Shown: positions 8,293-17,675, counted from the stretch's first letter. The stretch is DNA of 64,000 bases from Gluconacetobacter liquefaciens (GCF_003350405.1 NZ_QQAW01000007.1:62001-126000), one strand, 5' to 3'. Notes: generated from the letters alone by a model not told the origin. Made by a program: numbers and translations.

Positions 8293-10176
8293 ATGCTGGA
8301 TTCGATCGCGACCGTATCGCTCAGCGGCACATTACGCGAGAAACTGGAAGCGATCGCCGATGCTGGCTTCACGGCTGCGGAAATTTTCGAGAACGATTTT
8401 GTGGCCTCCGATCTCTCAGCCGTCGATCTGCGTCTGCTGATGATGGATCTGGGCTTACGGAATGTCGTCTATCAGCCTTTCCGCGATTTCGAAGGACTGT
8501 CCGGCGACGCGCGTATCCGGGCCTTCGACCGGGCGGAACGTAAATTCGATCTGATGCAAGCGATGGGCACCGACCTGCTCCTTGTCTGTTCCAGCACTCT
8601 GGAAGCGGCGAGCGGCGATCATGCAAGGATCGTCGCCGATTTTCACGAATTGGGTGAGCGGGCGGCGACACGGGGACTGCGCATTGCCTATGAGGCCCTG
8701 GCCTGGGGGCGCTACGTTAACGATCACCGGGTGGTGGCGCAGATTGTACAGCAGGTCGGGCTGCCATCGGTCGGGATGGTGCTGGATAGTTTTCATTCGC
8801 TTTCGCGAAAGATTCCTGTTTCGTCGTTGGAAAATATTGACCCGCAATCAATTTTTCTGGTGCAGATGGCCGATGCGCCTATCATGGACATGGATCTGCT
8901 GCAATGGAGCCGGCATTTTCGATGCATGCCGTTGCAGGGAGGGTTGCCCGTCACGGAATGGGTCGCCGCCCTCATGCAGATTGGTTATCAGGGGCCGCTT
9001 TCGCTCGAAATCTTCAATGATCGGTTTCGCGCTGGATTGTCCAAGACCATCGCCGTTGATGGCCGCCGGTCGCTGATCGCATTGCGTGACGATGCCAGCA
9101 GACTGCTCGGTAAAGGCGGCACGTTACCCGCACGCTCTCCCGCCGAACTGACGTTCGTGGAGTTCTCCGCGGCGCAGGATGCCGAGGGTGTCATCGCGGG
9201 AATGCTGCAAGCCATTGGCTTGCGAAAGGTGGGCCGCCACCGTCATCGCGCCGTCGATCTGTGGCAGGGAGGCGCGAACACGCATGTCGTGGTGAACCGT
9301 GAAAGCCATTCCCTGGCCGGCAGTTTCGGCCTGATGCACGGGCAGGGCATCTGCGCGATCGGTGTACGTGTGCCAAATCGTGTCGATGCGGCCCGTAGGG
9401 CACAGGCCCTTGGCATGTCCATTATCGAGGACCCTGCCGACAATCTGTCCCAGCACGCCATTCCGGCTGCGCGTGCCGTCGGGGGCAGTCTCGTCTATTT
9501 TCTCGACGATGAGGCGCTTGACGGCCTATGGCAGAGGGAGTTCGAGATGGCTCACCCTGATGGCGTTGCAAAGGGGGATCTCCATTTCGATCATCTCGCG
9601 GCAATCGTCCGATATGACGAGTTTCTGTCGTGGGTCTTATATTGGAGCAGTTTGTTCGACCTGCACGCATGTCAGGAAGTCGATCTGATCGATCCGGGTG
9701 GTGTCGTCCAGAGCCAGGCTCTTGAGAATAAAGACGGATTCCTGCGCCTGACATTGAATGGAGCGCTGGGGGCGCGTACGCTGGCTTCGCGCTTCGAGCG
9801 CCATTTTCTTGGTTCGGGCTATCAGCATCTGGCATTGCGAACCGATGATATTTTTGCCTGTGCTATCCGCATGAAGCGGGCCGGATTGCCGATCCTGGCC
9901 ATTGCCCGAAATTATTATGACGATCTACAGGCTCGTTTCGACCTGGATGGCGCCTTTGTCGCCCGTCTTGCCGCGTCTAATATCCTATATGATCGTGACG
10001 CGGGGGGAGGCGAGTTCTTTCAGATTTTCTCACGGGCTATTGACCGCGCATTCTTTTTCGAAATTGTGCAAAGAAAAAATTCTTATAATCAATATGGTGC
10101 AGCTAATACGCAAGTTCGTCTTACAGCACAGCGTCGTGCCGGGCAGGCATCGAATATAGACTGGTGTCCGGTATAA
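8293..10176 (+). CDS. quiC: 3-dehydroshikimate dehydratase, two-domain (TIM barrel plus HPPD-like) type
   Basis: A 627-aa protein with two domains. Residues about 1-280 are an AP_endonuc_2 TIM barrel with candidate metal ligands in IAYEALAWG, GMVLDSFHS, FLVQMADAP and LSLEIFNDR. Residues about 300-600 are a 4-hydroxyphenylpyruvate-dioxygenase-like vicinal-oxygen-chelate module with HFDHLAAI, GYQHLALRTDDIF and GGEFFQIFS, so the His-His-Glu metal site looks intact. This arrangement is that of QuiC-type enzymes, which turn 3-dehydroshikimate into protocatechuate. Start ATG 8293 is chosen for the AAGAGGA ribosome site and the conserved N-terminal LDSIATVSLSGTLREKL. The last residues lie next to an insertion-sequence scar, so the extreme C-terminus may be altered. 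Confidence 0.86.
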   Translation: MLDSIATVSLSGTLREKLEAIADAGFTAAEIFENDFVASDLSAVDLRLLMMDLGLRNVVYQPFRDFEGLSGDARIRAFDRAERKFDLMQAMGTDLLLVCSSTLEAASGDHARIVADFHELGERAATRGLRIAYEALAWGRYVNDHRVVAQIVQQVGLPSVGMVLDSFHSLSRKIPVSSLENIDPQSIFLVQMADAPIMDMDLLQWSRHFRCMPLQGGLPVTEWVAALMQIGYQGPLSLEIFNDRFRAGLSKTIAVDGRRSLIALRDDASRLLGKGGTLPARSPAELTFVEFSAAQDAEGVIAGMLQAIGLRKVGRHRHRAVDLWQGGANTHVVVNRESHSLAGSFGLMHGQGICAIGVRVPNRVDAARRAQALGMSIIEDPADNLSQHAIPAARAVGGSLVYFLDDEALDGLWQREFEMAHPDGVAKGDLHFDHLAAIVRYDEFLSWVLYWSSLFDLHACQEVDLIDPGGVVQSQALENKDGFLRLTLNGALGARTLASRFERHFLGSGYQHLALRTDDIFACAIRMKRAGLPILAIARNYYDDLQARFDLDGAFVARLAASNILYDRDAGGGEFFQIFSRAIDRAFFFEIVQRKNSYNQYGAANTQVRLTAQRRAGQASNIDWCPV

Positions 10177-10199
10177 GTGTCCGTCCAAGATCATTGTTT

Positions 10200-10842
10200 T
10201 TAATTCAAGATCTTTCTGAGCATCAATCGAACTGACGCCCATTGGAGGAAAGCGAGTGCATTGCGATTGAGGCACTCCCAATCCTTGCTCAGGCGTCGGC
10301 AGCGGTTCAACCCGGCGATGGTGCGCTCCACGATCCAGCGCTTGGGCAATGCCACGAATTTCCCGACGTCACAGCGCCGTACGATCTCGACATTCACAGA
10401 ACGGCAGACTTGAGCCAGTCCCTGGTGAAACTTTGCCCCCTGATAGCCCGCGTCGGCGTAAAGTTTAAGGAGGAACGGATACAGTCCGAACAATGTCGCC
10501 ATCAGCATGACACCGCCATCACGACCCTGGATATCGGCCGAGTGGACCGTTGCCTCCATCAACGGGCCCTGCGTATCGGCGAGGACATGCCGCTTCTTGC
10601 CCTTGATCCTCTTGCCGGCGTCAAAACCGGACGGATCGATGCGCCGCGCCCTTTTTCGGCACTCTTGACGCTCTGGCTGTCGATGATCTCCGCTGTCGGA
10701 CTGGCCTCACGGTCCGCCTGCTCCGGACACAGGACGTAGAGCGCATGATGCAGACGGTCGAGTGTTCCGTCATGCTGCCAGCGGCAAAAATAGTAATTCA
10801 CCGTGCTGCGCGGCGGGAGGTCTTTCGGGATCGCCCGCCACT
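10200..10842 (-). pseudogene. IS5-family transposase remnant, frameshifted and 5'-truncated
   Basis: The minus strand encodes two pieces of one IS5-family transposase. The first (about 10842-10640) reads WRAIPKDLPPRSTVNYYF onward to IIDSQSVKSAEKG. The reading frame then shifts near 10640-10650, and the rest continues (about 10630-10200) through ADIQGRDGGVMLM, FADAGY-like YADAGYQG and LPKRWIVERTIAGLNRCRRL, where the catalytic DDE residues of the family lie. The N-terminal domain is missing because the IS3-family element starts at 10843. No terminal inverted repeat could be assigned. It is not expected to be active. Confidence 0.75.
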
Positions 10843-10922
10843 TGACGTGCTCCCCGAAAACCCGGCCAATTTGAGTTGGAATTTTCCACGTATGATCCCG
10901 TAAGCGGGACGAGGAGAGTTTC

Positions 10923-11189
10923 ATGAAGGCATCGAAGTTCACCGAGGCGCAGATCGCGTTTGTATTGAAGCAGACGGAAGGGGGCACAGCTGTCGCCGAG
11001 GTCTGCCGGAAGGCAGGCATTTCGGATGCGGCGTTCTACAACTGGCGGAAGAAATATGCGGGCCTGATGCCGTCCGAGATGAAGCGGCTGGAGCAGTTCG
11101 AAGATGAGAACGCGAAGCTGAAACGGGTCGTGGCGGACCTGTCGCTCGACAAGGCGATGCTGCAGGGCGTGCTGTCAAAAAAGCTCTGA
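10923..11189 (+). CDS. IS3-family transposase OrfA
   Basis: An 88-aa protein with the classic OrfA plan of IS3 elements: an N-terminal helix-turn-helix (FTEAQIAFVLKQ to AEVCRKAGISDAAFYNWRKKY) followed by a leucine-zipper-like tail (MKRLEQFEDENAKLKRVVADLSLDKAMLQGVL). It would bind the element ends and regulate or join OrfB. A GAGGAGAG ribosome site precedes ATG 10923. It appears intact, although its partner OrfB is broken. Confidence 0.88.
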   Translation: MKASKFTEAQIAFVLKQTEGGTAVAEVCRKAGISDAAFYNWRKKYAGLMPSEMKRLEQFEDENAKLKRVVADLSLDKAMLQGVLSKKL

Positions 11190-11735
11190 GGCCTGCGCGC
11201 AAGCGCGAACTCGTGAACCGTCGTCCGGCGACGCACACCAATGACAGTTGGGCGATGGATTTTGTTCACGACCAGCTTGCGACGGGCCGCAAGATCAGGA
11301 TCCCGACCGTGATCGACACCTTCTCCCGTTTCTCGCCGGCCACCGATCCCCGGTTCAGTTATCGCGGCGAGGATGTCGTCCAGACCCAGGAGCGGATCTG
11401 CGGCCAGATGGGTTATCCCAGGAGCATCCGGGTCGACCAGGGCTCGGAGTTTGTCAGCCGGGATCTGGATCTATGGGCGTATCAGAAGGGGGGGCGTGCT
11501 CGACTTTTCCCGCCCGGGCAAGCCGACCGACAACAGCTTCATCGAGTCCTTCAACGGCAAATTCCGGGCCGAGTGTCTGAATACGCACTGGTTCATGAGC
11601 CTTGACGACGCCCGGGCAAAAATGGAGGCTTGGCGTCAGGACTACAACGAGGTCCACCCACACAGCGCCATCGGTAACAAACCCCCGATATCGCTGCTGA
11701 ACGGCTCCCCGGCGGATCTACCGGTGGAGCCTTGA
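11190..11735 (+). pseudogene. IS3-family transposase OrfB, internally deleted and frameshifted
   Basis: Directly after orfA the frame reads the start of OrfB (LRPARKRELV) and jumps without a stop to NRRPATHTNDSWAMDFVHDQL. About 80 residues between these blocks in related OrfB proteins are absent, an in-frame deletion. The rve integrase core follows (DTFSRFS, FSYRGEDVV, VDQGSEFVSRDLDLW). A run of seven G at 11488-11494 then has one base too many and shifts the frame. The remainder (LDFSRPGKPTDNSFIESFNGKFRAECLN and the catalytic Glu region) continues in another frame to 11735. Not functional. Confidence 0.82.
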
Positions 11736-11784
11736 ACCCGGAAGTTTCCAGTTCGCGCTGGCCAAAAGTCGGGGGAGCACTTCA

Positions 11785-11870
11785 GTCTGGGGGACGCCGG
11801 ATGTGGCGGCGACGGCCACCACAGGGGCAAGCGCCAGCAGCGCGACGGACAAAGGAAAACACTGACGCAT
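11785..11870 (-). pseudogene. Exported-protein gene truncated after its signal peptide by the IS3 element
   Basis: On the minus strand a GGAGGC ribosome site (11875-11880) precedes ATG 11870, which opens a typical signal peptide: MRQCF, then the hydrophobic PLSVALLALAPVVAVAA and a probable cleavage site near ATSGVPQ. The frame then enters the right end of the IS3-family element at 11784, so only 28 codons of the original gene survive. The rest is not found in this window. The lost product was periplasmic or outer-membrane; nothing more can be said. Confidence 0.6.
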
Positions 11871-12109
11871 TACCGCCTCCTTTACGAGCCAGCCGCGGAT
11901 GCAGCGTCGTGCTGATCGTGTCCGTACCGTTGACGATAGCCAGAAGCGCCCGTTGATACGTCACCCGACGAGCGGGCATTCCCGCGCCCAGTGTGTGAAT
12001 CGGCGTTGATAATTGACCCCTTATCAGCCCGCAAAAATGGCCTTCTGAACAAGGCCGGGCGCCGTCTGAACTGGAACGGCATCAATATAAACGCTTTCCA
12101 AGCCCTCCC
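11871..12109. other. Gap between the truncated exported-protein gene and the diguanylate cyclase
   Basis: This stretch of 239 bases holds the ribosome site of the truncated gene and presumably its promoter. I see no intact gene, no clear hairpin terminator and no convincing repeat in it. A short stretch around 12000-12025 is AT-richer than its surroundings and could be promoter sequence for the lost gene. Confidence 0.4.
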
Positions 12110-15100
12110 TCATGCTTCCACGCAGATCCTGTCCCGCCCGGTATTCTTCGCCCGATAGAGCGCGGTATCCGCCCTTTGCAGCAGCAGCGCAGCGCTTGGC
12201 TCGCCTCGGTGGGAACGCGCCACGCCTGCGCTGAAGGTCACCCGCAGGGCGAGCGTGCCGCCCCAGTCCTGTTTCGCATGGAAGGCCGCGCGCAGGCGCT
12301 TGCACGCGGCCTCGCCCGCTTCCAGCGTGCTTTCCGGCATCAGGAGCGCGAATTCCTCGCCTCCGATGCGGGCGACGATGTCCGGCGTGCGGGTGGAAGC
12401 CCGCAATACGTCCGCGATCCCTTGCAGCACCTCGTCCCCCGCCGCGTGGGAGTGTTCGTCGTTGATGCGTTTGAAATGGTCGGCATCGATCAGGGCCAGG
12501 CAGAAATCGGGTTGACCCGCCATGACCCCCTCCAGGGCCGCAGCAAGCTGTTCGTTGAAGGCTCGGCGGTTCGGCAGGCCGGTCAGCGGGTCTTCCCTGG
12601 CCTGCCGCGTCGCGACATCGGCCTGCTGGCGCAGGCGTTCCAGCAGAAGGGTCTTTTCCTGGTCTGCGGCTTGCAGCCGTTCGGCCGTTCGCGTCAGTTC
12701 GCCCGTCCGCTCGGCGATGATGTGTGACAGGAGGCGGGCCTGACGCCGGTAGGAATAGGCAATGCCCAGATAAATCCCGACCAGCAGCACGCTGAACGCC
12801 GCGATGGCACCGATCCAGATCCCCCGGCGTTGCCACCACATCGGGTCGACGACGATCGGCAAAGCCATGTCGTGGGTGGACCATGCGCCTCCGGGATGGG
12901 CGGCGGCAACGCGCAGCGTGTAATCACCCGGCGGCAGGCCGACCAGCCGGAGGCTGCGCGTGTTGCCTTGCTCCGTCCATGATGGGTCCATGCCTTCCAG
13001 CCAGGTTCGGTAAATGATCCGGTCGGGCAGCAGATAGCTCAGTGCCGCGTAGCGCACCGTCAGGCCATGGCCGGCGGGAATGTGGATGGCCGCGCCGTTG
13101 GCCGGCGGAGGCAGCGGATTGCCGTCGAGATCAAGCAGGCCGAGCGCCACCGAGGGCGGGGGAGGGCGCATGACGAAGACATGGACCTGCGCCGGGTCCG
13201 CATGCGCGACGCCGATGGCGGTGGCGATCCAGATCGTGCCGTTCTGGCGCAGGATCGCCGACGGGGACGCGCTGCCGTTGGCCTGGCTGCTGAGCAGGCC
13301 GTCGGCCTCATCGAAATGTAGAGGGGCCAGATGCTGAGACCGGCCGTCGGCCACGGTTTCGATATCGGATCGGGCCAGGCGCATGATGCCGCGATTGCTC
13401 GTCAGCCAGACATGGTCCTGCCGGTCGGGCAACATGGCAAAGATGGAATCGACAGGCAGTCCCTGCTCGCGCGCCACATGCACCAGCGTGCCGTCGCGGT
13501 CGCGATACAGGCCCCGGTCGGTGACGAACCACATATCGCGGCCAAGGGGCGTGAAGCCGAAGATCGTGTGCGCGCCCTGTGGGTCAGTGAAACGAAGCGT
13601 CTGTATGGAGGCGTCATGCAGATGGCGCACGCCGTCGAGCGTGCCGATCCACAAATCATCCGCCTGCGCCCGCAATGCGGTGATCAGGCCATGCGGGGCG
13701 CCGGCCCCGTCGAGCGGGCGTAGTGGCCCGTCGCCCACGCGGAAGACACCGTGCTGCGTGCCGATCCAGACTGCCCCGTTTTCGCTGGTGCTGATCGCCC
13801 GGATATTGCCGGCCGGTAACCCTTCCGCCGCGCCGAAATGGCGGTAGCTGTTGTCCGGCAGGCGCTCGTACAGTCCGTCCGAATAGGTGCCTATCCACAG
13901 ATTGCCATCTCTGTCCTCCGCGAGGCTCAGGACGGCCGGCTGGTGATCGTGCTCGGCGGTCAGCGGCACGATGGCCATCGTGCCGTCCGGGCCTTCACGC
14001 GACAGGCCGGTATCCGTGCCGACCCATAGCCGGCCGTCTCGATCTTCAAGAACCGATCGGGCGAAATTGTCCGGCAGGCCGTCCTGCCGGGTGAGGGTGC
14101 TGAACAGGGCTTCGCGCAGACGGTACAGGCCGCCGTTGGAGCCGATCCACAGGCTGCCTTCACTGTCCTCCATCAGGCTGAGGATGCGCCCTGATGCTGG
14201 CGCCATGGTATCGGGCAGACGTTCGATGCCGGCGGAGGAAAGACGCAGCAGCCCGTGATCCTCGGTGCCCGCCCACAGCGCGCCGTGGCGGTCCTGAACC
14301 AGGGCCGTGATCCGCCCGGTGTCGTGCAGGTCGTATTGCAAGGTGGCGCCGGTCGCGTCGATGCGGAAGATCCGGCTGCCGGCAACGATCCAGAACGTGC
14401 CGTCCGGCCCGCGATAAGGCCAGCCCAGCCCGCGCGGCAGGTGCCAGCCGGCCGGGGCGGTGTGGACCTGACCGTGGGCGTCCTGGACCATGACACCGTC
14501 ATAAGTGCCCAGCCAGAGCGCCCCGCTGCTGTCGAACGCCATCCGGCGATAGACATTCAGCAGCGGCGATTTCGGGGGCGGCCGGACATAATGGAAGGCG
14601 CCATCGGCCGTCATGCTTCCCAGACCGTTGCCCTCATAGAGCAACCACAGGCGGCCGGTCGGGTCGATCTGCAGGGACTGGACGATGATGGAGGGCGCAC
14701 TGGCGGGGTGTGGCCACAGACTCCATGCGCCGTTGGCGTCGCGCCGGCCGATATTGCCCCTGGAATCGCTGAACCATAGATCACCCGCCGGATCGGTGAC
14801 GATGGTGCCGATCCCGTTATCAAGCAGCGGAACGCGGCTGCCGCGGTCATAGACGGTGAACTCCATCCCGTCGTAGGAGGCCAGCCCTTCCCAGGTGGCG
14901 AACCACAGCCGGCCATCCGGCGTCTGCGCAATGTCGCGGATCGAATTCTGCGGCAGGCCGTCGCGTGTCGACCAGTGATCGATGACGTAATTGGCCAGTG
15001 GCGGCGGGGGGGGGCCGCCCAGGCCCGCGGGGCCAGCCCGGCCATGCAGCAGAGGAGGGTGATCAGCACCAGCCATGGCGGCGCTTTTCCGGCAGAAGAG

Positions 15101-15159
15101 GAAAAGATGCGCCACCCGTACCCTGATGGCCGCATGGGAGGAAGCGTACTGAAATCCAT
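12110..15159 (-). CDS. Propeller-sensor diguanylate cyclase, frame broken at a C tract behind the signal peptide
   Basis: About 1,000 aa. The order is a signal peptide (PPWLVLITLLCCMAGLAPRAWA, in one frame from ATG 15159 or 15135), two-component-regulator propeller repeats (many WFATWEGL, LWIGTYSDGL, VWIGTQHGV units, a periplasmic beta-propeller), a Y_Y_Y domain (YAALSYLLPDRIIYRTWLEG), one membrane helix (IWIGAIAAFSVLLVGIYLGIA), a coiled coil and a GGDEF domain with active GGEEF and an RTPD inhibitory site five residues before it. It would make cyclic di-GMP in response to a periplasmic signal. The signal peptide and the propeller are in different frames: nine C (15006-15014, as G on the plus strand) lie at the junction, and ten or seven would join them. 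In the propeller frame an ATG at 15115 exists, but it lacks a signal peptide. Confidence 0.8.
15006..15014. repeat. Nine-base homopolymer (C on the coding strand) at the signal-peptide/sensor junction
   Basis: A run of nine G on the plus strand, C on the coding strand of the diguanylate cyclase. Counting codons from the signal peptide gives alanine, proline, proline and then Arg-Arg-His with an early loss of homology. One more C, or two fewer, continues straight into LANYVIDHWSTRDGLPQNS, the start of the sensor. Such a tract is prone to slipped-strand mispairing, and also to sequencing error. Confidence 0.7.
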
Positions 15160-15353
15160 CGCCCTCAGCCCGGGGCGCCGTTCACCATGGGCATCGGGAT
15201 TCAGTCTCCGCGTCCGAGGTCCGGGATTTGCACTGCTTGGATGGCACACATGTTCCATCATGGACGGGGCGTCAATAGCAGGGCGGTTCCAGGCATGGTC
15301 GGGACCAATGCTGGAGCCGCCATGCCGAGCGGTGGCAGCCAATGGCGCCGCTT

Positions 15354-15725
15354 TCAGGCGGGCGTGAGCGGGCGTGCGGATGCTTCCGTGGTGGCGGAGT
15401 GCCCGATTTCACCCAGGACCGCCGCCATCAGGCCGGGGAAGCGTCGGTCCAGCATCTCGCGACGCAGGCTGTTCATATGCTCCACGCCCTGGCTGGCCGT
15501 GTGCAGCACGCCGGAGGCGCGCAGGATGCGGAAATGATGCGACATGCTCGATTTCGGCCGGCCGAAGCTCAGGTCGCCGCAATTCATGGGCACGGCGCTG
15601 GCGGCGAGGGCCCGGACGATGCGCAGGCGATAGGGATCGGACAGCGCATGGAAGATCGCTTCCAGCGACACGGTCTCTTCATCCGGATGAGCATAGCCGC
15701 ATTCAACTCTTGCCATGGCGCTCAC
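15354..15725 (-). CDS. ArsR-family transcriptional regulator
   Basis: A 123-aa winged-helix protein. The ArsR fold is visible as IFHALSDPYRLRIVRALA (helix 1-2), MNCGDLSFGRPKSSMSHHFRILRASGVLHTASQG (recognition helix and wing). The DNA-reading helix is SSMSHHFRIL. It has one Cys in the first helix-turn region and no CxC pair, so it is more likely to sense an organic or redox signal than a metal (inference). It is divergent from the old yellow enzyme gene 79 bp away, which is the usual arrangement for a repressor of that gene. Confidence 0.82.
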   Translation of the reverse strand: MSAMARVECGYAHPDEETVSLEAIFHALSDPYRLRIVRALAASAVPMNCGDLSFGRPKSSMSHHFRILRASGVLHTASQGVEHMNSLRREMLDRRFPGLMAAVLGEIGHSATTEASARPLTPA

Positions 15726-15804
15726 TCTACCCGATATGCCGTTTGTTCGATAAAAGTGGAACTATCCCCTCCCGGACGGGAGAGGCGAGGAAGAGGAAGA
15801 TCGG

Positions 15805-16899
15805 ATGACACATCTCTTTACCCCCTACACGCTGGGCGACGTGACCTTGCGCAACCGGATCGCGGTTTCGCCCATGTGCCAGTATATGGCCGAGGACGGC
15901 ATGGTAAACGACTGGCACCATGTGCATCTGGGCACGTTGGCGCGCGGCGGCGCGGGGCTGGTGGTGGTGGAGGCTGCGGCCGTTTCGCCCGAAGGTCGGA
16001 TCACGCCCGGTGATGTGGGGATCTGGCGCGACGACCAGGCCGAGGCCCTGGCACCGATCGCCCGTGCCATCACCGAGGCCGGATCGGTACCGGGCATCCA
16101 GATCGCCCATGCCGGCCGCAAGGCCAGCGCCAACCGGCCGTGGGAAGGCGACGACCATCTTCCGGAATCCGATCCGCGCGCCTGGCCGACGATCGCGCCT
16201 TCGGCCGTGGCGTTCGGCGGCAATCTGCCGCGCCAGCCGCGAGAGATGACGATCGCGGATATCGAACGGGTGCGGCAGGATTTCGTATCGGCCACCATCC
16301 GCGCGCGCGATGCCGGGTTCAAATGGCTGATGCTGCATTTCGCGCATGGATATCTGGCGCAGAGCTTCTTTTCTCCATTCGCCAACCAACGGACGGATGC
16401 CTATGGCAGTTCCGCCGAAAACCGCGCGCGCTTCCTGGTCGAGACCCTGCGCGCCGTGCGTGCGGTGTGGCCGGAAAACCTGCCGCTGTCGATCCGGCTG
16501 GGGGTAGTCGAGTTCGCCGGCGACGATGAGGCGATGTTTGCCGAAGCGCTGACCATGCTCCGGGTCATGAAACAGGAGGGGCTGGGCTTCGTCGATGTGT
16601 CGATCGGCTTCAATACGCCGACGGCGCAGATTCCCTGGGGGCCAGGTTTTCTGGGAGCGATCGCGGGGCAGGTCCGGCGCGAGACGGGTCTGCCGACCGC
16701 CACAAGCTGGAACGCCGCCAGCGCGCCGCAGCTTGCCGATGCGATGGTGCGCCAGGAGGAGGTCGATGTCGTCATGGTCGGGCGCCCGCTGCTCGCCGAT
16801 CCGCACTGGCCCTATGCGGCAGCGAAGGCGCTGGGCCGTCAGGATGCCGCCTGGGTGCTGCCGCCGCCTTATGCCCATTGGCTGGCCCGTTACCGCTAA
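15805..16899 (+). CDS. NADH:flavin oxidoreductase, old yellow enzyme (YqjM type)
   Basis: A 364-aa FMN-dependent TIM barrel of the thermophilic-like old yellow enzyme class. It has Cys26-type SPMCQYMAEDG, the GIQIAHAGRKAS strand, the LMLHFAHGYLAQSFFSP active-site histidine segment, RTDAYGSSAENRARF and a C-terminal VMVGRPLLADPHWPY phosphate-binding end. It reduces activated C=C bonds of enals, enones or nitro-olefins with NAD(P)H. A strong GAGGAAGAGGAAG ribosome region precedes ATG 15805. Divergent ArsR-type regulator upstream suggests induction by reactive electrophiles (inference). Confidence 0.88.
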   Translation: MTHLFTPYTLGDVTLRNRIAVSPMCQYMAEDGMVNDWHHVHLGTLARGGAGLVVVEAAAVSPEGRITPGDVGIWRDDQAEALAPIARAITEAGSVPGIQIAHAGRKASANRPWEGDDHLPESDPRAWPTIAPSAVAFGGNLPRQPREMTIADIERVRQDFVSATIRARDAGFKWLMLHFAHGYLAQSFFSPFANQRTDAYGSSAENRARFLVETLRAVRAVWPENLPLSIRLGVVEFAGDDEAMFAEALTMLRVMKQEGLGFVDVSIGFNTPTAQIPWGPGFLGAIAGQVRRETGLPTATSWNAASAPQLADAMVRQEEVDVVMVGRPLLADPHWPYAAAKALGRQDAAWVLPPPYAHWLARYR

Positions 16900-17019
16900 A
16901 AACGCGAACCCCAGAAAATCAGCGTGCTTCTCAGCACGTTGATGCGGAAATACGGGTGTCTGACGCGACCTGTCGCGGCTGCGTCAGGCACCATCGGTCC
17001 GTATGAAGAAAAATACATC

Positions 17020-17046
17020 TCGATATATCTTGAATTTCGATATATC
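17020..17046. promoter_or_regulatory. Paired GATATATC operator upstream of the YqjI-like regulator
   Basis: TCGATATATC occurs twice as a direct repeat (17020-17029 and 17037-17046), starts 17 bp apart. Each contains the perfect palindrome GATATATC. The pair lies 20-45 bp before the PadR-type gene, where an autorepressor would bind. AT-rich palindromes of this kind are typical of PadR operators. Assignment is inferred. Confidence 0.55.
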
Positions 17047-17064
17047 TGGATGCATATCGGGATC

Positions 17065-17655
17065 ATGAAACACAGAAACAGACATGATGGCGGTCGCGAT
17101 CGCCGTTTCTTTTCCGCTGAAGGCCCCTCCGGATTCATGGGGGCCGGCTGGCATCACGGCCGGGGTGGCGGTGGCCGCCGCGGTGGCCGCAACCGGCTGC
17201 TGGATTACGGCGAGATGCGCCTGCTGGTCCTCAGCCTGATCGCCGACAAGCCGACCTATGGCTACGAACTGATCCGCACCATCGAGGAACGGTTTGGCGG
17301 CAGCTACACGCCCAGCCCCGGCGTGATCTACCCGACGCTCACGTGGTTGGACGAAGCGGGCTATGTGCGCCTTGCCGAGGAAGATGGCCGCAAGAGCTAT
17401 CACATCACCCCGGAAGGTGAGGCGTTCCTGACCGCGAACCGCGCCGGGCTCGATGAAATTCTCGCCCGTTCGGCAGCCGCCGGCGCGGAAGGCGGCGGCG
17501 GACGCCGGAACATCCCCGTGCCGGTGATGCGCGCCATGGAAAATCTGAAAACGGCGCTGCGTCTGCGCCTGCGCAATGGCGGGCTGGACCAGGCGGCGGA
17601 ACAGAAGATCGCCGACCTGCTCGATACCGCTGCCCGCGAAATCGGGCAGGCGTGA
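17065..17655 (+). CDS. yqjI: PadR-family regulator, YqjI-like
   Basis: A 196-aa PadR-type winged helix. The N-terminal about 50 residues are rich in Gly, Arg and His (HHGRGGGGRRGGRNR), then the conserved core LLDYGEMRLLVLSLIADKPTYGYELIRTIEERFGGSYTPSPGVIYPTLTWLDEAGYV follows. This matches YqjI of enterobacteria, a nickel/iron-responsive repressor of the adjacent ferric reductase gene yqjH. The His-rich N-terminus is shorter and lacks the cysteines of E. coli YqjI, so metal sensing may differ. ATG 17065 is chosen because the core and N-terminal tail begin there; longer frames upstream run through the operator. The yqjH-like gene follows 20 bp later. Confidence 0.82.
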   Translation: MKHRNRHDGGRDRRFFSAEGPSGFMGAGWHHGRGGGGRRGGRNRLLDYGEMRLLVLSLIADKPTYGYELIRTIEERFGGSYTPSPGVIYPTLTWLDEAGYVRLAEEDGRKSYHITPEGEAFLTANRAGLDEILARSAAAGAEGGGGRRNIPVPVMRAMENLKTALRLRLRNGGLDQAAEQKIADLLDTAAREIGQA

Positions 17656-17675
17656 GGACATAGGAGGAAAGGCAG

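Larger units (their letters stand above)
10843..11784 (+). mobile_element. IS3-family (IS407-group-like) insertion sequence, decayed, about 942 bp
   Basis: The ends form a long imperfect inverted repeat of about 46 bp. The left begins TGACGTGCTCCCC at 10843, and the complement of the right end begins TGAAGTGCTCCCC at 11784. Shared blocks GGCCA and TGGAA..TTCC follow at the same offsets, and both ends start with the TG typical of IS3 elements. Inside lie a complete orfA and an orfB with an internal deletion and a frameshift. The element is about 250 bp shorter than usual. It separates an IS5 transposase remnant on the left from a truncated exported-protein gene on the right, and no matching target duplication is visible, so flanking DNA has probably been deleted. 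Confidence 0.72.

Noticed and set aside
11370-11784. Functional IS3 transposase
   Set aside because: OrfB lacks about 80 residues and has a frameshift at a run of seven G, so it cannot be active.
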